Below are positions 60,791 through 64,000 of a stretch of DNA of 64,000 nucleotides, piece after piece (within the stretch, counting starts at the first letter, position 1; each line of letters starts with the position of its first letter). Below the pieces are notes generated by a model. That model had not been told where the DNA came from and did not search any database. It saw nothing but the letters and a program-made list of their open reading frames with translations. Both the position numbers and the translations under genes were made by a program. The stretch is from the NCBI RefSeq assembly GCF_045689235.1, contig NZ_CP136864.1:3162001-3226000 (forward strand). The letters run 5' to 3'. The stretch is from Congregibacter variabilis (GTDB lineage Bacteria > Pseudomonadota > Gammaproteobacteria > Pseudomonadales > Halieaceae).

Positions 60791-61528
60791 ATGTCTGCAA
60801 TCTCTCGCCGTCTTTTCGTCCGTAACACCGCTTTCCTCACAGTGCTTAGCCCTCTACTGAGTAAATTGCCTGCCTTTGCGGGTGACTTTCCTCAACGCCA
60901 GCTATCGCACACTGAAATGTTGGCCATGGGTCTATTCGAGAGAGATCGGGACCTCAGACTCTTCCGGCGACCAATCCATGACCTGGTCACGGCGTGCGCT
61001 CCGGTGGCATTAGACGTCGACGCTGGTTGGCGGCGACAATGGATTCAACGGTATGTTGAGGACTTTCTACTTCAGTTCGGTTGCCTGCCCAGTGGCCGAC
61101 ACCGGGTCGAGGTGTTTTGGGGGCAGTTCTACGATGGGGGGGTTGTAAGATTTGAGCCGAGCGAGAATGTCTTCACTAAAGTCAGGCCGATAGCGGCAAA
61201 TCCCATTAGTCCTAAGTTGCGGCAGCGGGCACGCATGTTGCGCCACTACGATAGGCATATTGATGTCCTCGCAGCGAGCATTCCGGACCGTCACCTGAAG
61301 TACGGCTGGGGGTGGCACCGGATTTGGACCCGTCGATACATCGGCGATCATTTGCTGAAGTTTGGTGAGCTGCCTGTGGGGAAAATGGCCTTCAGTACTG
61401 AAGGCGGAAGCAGGTATTCGGCCTCTGCACACTTTCGCCCTATCGACGAGCTACTGGCTCTGTGGCCCATATATGACCTTGAGAACGAGGAGCGCGTTTG
61501 GCATCCGGATCGGTATCCGATCCGTTGA
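60791..61528 (+). CDS. Tat-exported hypothetical protein
   Basis: 245 aa. The N-terminus SAISRRLFVRNTAFLTVLSP has the twin-Arg SRRxF motif and ends near AFAGDFPQ, a Tat signal. The body is basic and aromatic with two similar halves (RRQWIQRYVEDFLLQFGCLP near 85 and WHRIWTRRYIGDHLLKFGEL near 180), which suggests an internal duplication. I do not recognise the family. It is the only intact gene of segment D. Confidence 0.68.
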   Translation: MSAISRRLFVRNTAFLTVLSPLLSKLPAFAGDFPQRQLSHTEMLAMGLFERDRDLRLFRRPIHDLVTACAPVALDVDAGWRRQWIQRYVEDFLLQFGCLPSGRHRVEVFWGQFYDGGVVRFEPSENVFTKVRPIAANPISPKLRQRARMLRHYDRHIDVLAASIPDRHLKYGWGWHRIWTRRYIGDHLLKFGELPVGKMAFSTEGGSRYSASAHFRPIDELLALWPIYDLENEERVWHPDRYPIR

Positions 61529-61607
61529 GTCACCGGCTCCAGTCTATGAGTGAGCACCCATAGTCGATTGGTCAGTGAATCTATAACACTATGATTTTTA
61601 TAAAAAA

Positions 61608-61684
61608 TGGTGGGCCCAGTAGGACTTGAACCTACGACCAATCGATTATGAGTCGACTGCTCTAACCAACTGAGCTATGGGCCC
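61608..61684 (-). tRNA. ileX: tRNA-Ile2 (anticodon CAU, lysidine type)
   Basis: 77 nt on the minus strand. Acceptor GGGCCCA pairs with TGGGCCC, and CCA is encoded. D arm GCTCAGTTGGTTAGAGC, anticodon loop CTCATAA with CAT, T arm GTAGG-TTCAAGT-CCTAC. The anticodon arm and the TTGGTCG and TTCAAGTCC strings match E. coli ileX rather than elongator or initiator tRNA-Met, so C34 is expected to be modified to lysidine. This is the only complete copy. Its 3' 45 nt are the shared att core of the array. Confidence 0.93.
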
Positions 61685-61929
61685 GGGGAGAGTGTTGCGA
61701 GGCGCGATTATAGGGGATCATGGTCCGTTTGGCATCGGATTTTAGATTGGAATATACAAACAAAGACGCCCCGTTAAGAGCACCGCCTCAATGCAAGCTG
61801 TGACATCTCCGCGGGGCACGCACGCAGGTGTTCACAGGAAGGTCGCTCAGCGACCAACCCCGAGCACATCGAATCAGGTCTAATAGTTCCCATGGTTGGG
61901 CCTTAGTCAGGAGCACTGGATGACTGAGC

Positions 61930-62454
61930 TTACTCACTAAACATGTCCTGGGTAATGCCTTGAACTTCGACACTGACGTGGTCGCCGACTGCGATAACAC
62001 CGCTTCGAATGATGCGACAGCACAGCCCTCCGTGCCCGAGCATGGCAGCAACCCCGCCTTTGCCCAGTGCTGTTTCCATGCGCGAGCAGGGGTGGCAGAG
62101 CGCACCCGCTTCAAAGAGCGCGTCGCCAATCGAGAATCGCTGATAGCGCAGTGCGTGGAGGTTAATGCCTGAGACGACCAGGTTTCTTCGAAGCTGGCCC
62201 GGATCAATATCGTCTACGCCAAGAAAATGCGCGGTTTGCTGAATGAACTCTCGAGAAATCACCGTTACCTGCCGACCTGACCCCGGGGTCTTGTCGACAC
62301 GGTGATCGCCCTGTAGACCTCGGGTGGCGATTGCCATTACGGAGTCTGCTGTCGTCAGGGGCGCGCGCCGCTCGGTGCGCAGTCCGATCCACTCCAGCGA
62401 ACCCGGCGAGAGGTCTTTGGCAAAGCGATCCAGAGGGTTTACTCGTTTGCTCAC
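61930..62454 (-). CDS. MOSC domain protein
   Basis: 174 aa from GTG 62454. MOSC (MoCo sulfurase C-terminal) features: SVMAIATRGLQGDHR near residue 38, SGRQVTVISREFI near 58, DPGQLRRNLVVSGINLHALR near 85, FSIGDALFEAGALCHPCSRM with the conserved Cys near 118, and GGLCCRIIRSGVIAVGD. Bacterial stand-alone MOSC proteins (YiiM-like) handle sulfur or detoxify N-hydroxylated compounds. It is core genome to the right of the tRNA. Confidence 0.87.
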   Translation of the reverse strand: MSKRVNPLDRFAKDLSPGSLEWIGLRTERRAPLTTADSVMAIATRGLQGDHRVDKTPGSGRQVTVISREFIQQTAHFLGVDDIDPGQLRRNLVVSGINLHALRYQRFSIGDALFEAGALCHPCSRMETALGKGGVAAMLGHGGLCCRIIRSGVIAVGDHVSVEVQGITQDMFSE

Positions 62455-62512
62455 TGTCGCTATCGCCGTGGCTTAAAAGCTGGGCGTCACCGAGCGAGGT
62501 GACACCCGGGGC

Positions 62513-64000
62513 TTAGGCGCGCTTTCTTGTCGCCGCCGCGTTAGCTACTCGTTTGGGTTTAACCTTGGTCGGAGCTTTGGCCGCGAGTTTTGGTCGTGCT
62601 GCTCTGGCTTTGGTTTTAGCTTTCGTTTTAGCTTTGGTTTTAGTCTTGGCTTTTGCTTTGGTCTTTACTTTGGCTCCTGTGGCGGGAGCTTTCCCCAGCA
62701 TGGCAAGCTTTAGGTCCGCAAAACTCTCCAGTAAACACTCTCTATAGAAGTCTGGATCGGGCATCATCTCCCGGCAGCTGGTCGCTGAGATGCTGAATTC
62801 TCCGCAGTAACTGCTGATCACATGAAAAAGGCCAACACCATCGGCGACTGGGCCAGTGCCGAAGTTGGACAGCATCCTCGCGCCGGTGTTGTATAGCGGA
62901 ACCTGAGGGCCTGGAACGTTGGTGATAACGCAGTTATAGATAGGATTGATTTGGTTGACCAAACCCCAGCGACTCGCCAGTCGCGCTGCCTGCGCCGTAA
63001 GGGTGCTGGGAATAAACTGCGAGTAATCCGTCATGGTCTTGGCACCGACTGCATTGCTGTATTCCTTTGCGGTCTGCGTACCTTCATGCACAGCAATCAG
63101 TCGCTCTCGAGCATCGGCCACATCGCTGCGGATCTTCACCGCCATGGTGGAGACAATATTGCCCCCGGTGCCTTTTTCTTTTGTGTCACGAACATTCACT
63201 GGAGCCATCGCGACCAGAGATTGGTCTGGCAGTTCGTTGTGGGCCTCAAGGTATTTGCGCATGGCGCCGCCTACGATGGTCAGAGCAACGTCGTTGACGG
63301 TTGCGCCCGGCAAAGCGTTCTTTACGGCTTTGACCTCATCAAGCGGAAGACTGATTGCGTTAAACACCCGATGTGCCGATACCGTGCCGTTGAACCGTAC
63401 ACGCGGGACACTGCCCACGCGTTTAAGGTCACCACGTCGCAGCTGCATAAACACCTTGGCAAAGCCGGGCACGGTATTGCGCGCTACCGAGATAAATCGC
63501 AGCGGCTGCCGAAGGCCGTTTACCTGTGCTCGAGTCAACAGCTGCATCGTGCTGGGATCACGGTCTGGCCGGGTAATTACAGATTTAGGTTCGACCTGAG
63601 CGTTGGCTGTCAGGTCGTGAATGGCCGCGGTAATTTCCATGCCCGAGGCTCCATCTACGGCGGCATGGTGCATCTTGGTGAATAATGCAAAGCAACCCTT
63701 TGGGTATCCCTCAACGTTGTCGAGACCCTCGATGACATACATTTCCCAAAGTGGACGGGAGCGGTCAAGTGAGCGGGCATGGATACGCGAAATCAAAATG
63801 CATAACTGGCGCCAGTCGCCCGGTGCTGGCAGTGCAACGTGGCGGATGTGAAACTCGGGGTCGAAGTCGCCCTCGTCAATCCAATAAGGGTGGTCCAGAC
63901 CCAGAGGGACTTCTTTGAGTCGTCGGGTGAGGCTCGGTATGCCTTTTACCCGGTTTGCCGTGCCTTCGAGTATCTGTTTAAAGCGAACTTTGCCCTCGGG
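62513..64000 (-). CDS. Wax ester synthase/diacylglycerol acyltransferase (WS/DGAT), 5' end outside window
   Basis: About 495 codons seen, open to the right edge. The catalytic motif is MHHAAVDGASGMEI (HHxxxDG) in the N-terminal acyltransferase domain. The family's C-terminal block is seen as PGATVNDVALTIVGGAMRKY, VAMAPVNVRDTKEKGTGGNI and NCVITNVPGPQVPLYNTGAR. It joins fatty acyl-CoA to alcohols or diacylglycerol for storage lipids. The last about 55 residues are an unusual Lys/Ala/Thr run (AKTKTKAKTKAKTKARAARP) that is not part of the family. Confidence 0.93.
   Translation of the reverse strand, partial: PEGKVRFKQILEGTANRVKGIPSLTRRLKEVPLGLDHPYWIDEGDFDPEFHIRHVALPAPGDWRQLCILISRIHARSLDRSRPLWEMYVIEGLDNVEGYPKGCFALFTKMHHAAVDGASGMEITAAIHDLTANAQVEPKSVITRPDRDPSTMQLLTRAQVNGLRQPLRFISVARNTVPGFAKVFMQLRRGDLKRVGSVPRVRFNGTVSAHRVFNAISLPLDEVKAVKNALPGATVNDVALTIVGGAMRKYLEAHNELPDQSLVAMAPVNVRDTKEKGTGGNIVSTMAVKIRSDVADARERLIAVHEGTQTAKEYSNAVGAKTMTDYSQFIPSTLTAQAARLASRWGLVNQINPIYNCVITNVPGPQVPLYNTGARMLSNFGTGPVADGVGLFHVISSYCGEFSISATSCREMMPDPDFYRECLLESFADLKLAMLGKAPATGAKVKTKAKAKTKTKAKTKAKTKARAARPKLAAKAPTKVKPKRVANAAATRKRA

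Noticed and set aside
61788..62207. 139-aa minus-strand frame
   Set aside because: It overlaps the MOSC gene in another frame and has no family features.

Overview
The window looks like a chromosomal stretch of a marine gammaproteobacterium. The clues are a gammaproteobacterial-type tRNA-Ile2(CAU), a WS/DGAT acyltransferase, PEP-CTERM and IPTL-CTERM surface proteins, a YHS-domain copper ATPase and a cytosolic-type sulfotransferase. The OM60/NOR5 (Halieaceae) group is my best guess at low confidence; no 16S or other phylogenetic marker is present.

Right flank (61.6-64.0 kb): an intact tRNA-Ile2(CAU) on the minus strand, a MOSC protein and a 5'-truncated WS/DGAT. Left flank (1-5.3 kb): the 3' end of a Pro/Gln-repeat protein, a copper P-type ATPase, a sulfotransferase and a MAPEG protein.

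Between the flanks lies a tandem series of integrated segments, each bounded by a copy of the 3' 45 bp of that tRNA gene. There are four perfect partial copies (17408, 41784, 44037, 59772), the tRNA itself (61608) and a diverged copy at 5298 (37 of 41 positions). They divide the window into: Z (5.3-17.4 kb: DUF1499, APC permease, fatty-acid hydroxylase family, UbiA family, YihY/BrkB, CPBP protease, DUF2306, a two-component pair, DUF6090, IS6 relics); A (17.4-41.8 kb); B (41.8-44.0 kb: three exported proteins); C (44.0-59.8 kb: DUF6090 and small one-TM paralogues, IS1182, IS66 relic, CTERM proteins, FG-GAP-like protein, MBL and SGNH hydrolases); D (59.8-61.6 kb: broken IS6 element and a Tat-exported protein).

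Segment A holds the only integrase in the window, a large primase/helicase-like replication protein and a run of very small genes. It also holds a defence cargo: a GmrSD-type DUF262/DUF1524 nuclease; an m5C DNA methyltransferase with a T:G-mismatch-type HhH-GPD glycosylase; facing them an operon of a 75-aa protein, a GHKL ATPase, an unknown 253-aa protein and a DUF6339-like protein; and the wreck of a type I R-M locus (hsdM tail plus an AlbA_2/RecG-like gene). Segments B, C and D carry no recombinase and look non-autonomous. A and C share one type of left end; B and D share another.

The best candidates for something undescribed are the methyltransferase-glycosylase / GHKL-ATPase / DUF6339-like cluster (33.1-39.4 kb), the integrase-poor tandem att array, and a four-times-repeated triple-GGGG motif confined to the integrase-primase half of segment A.
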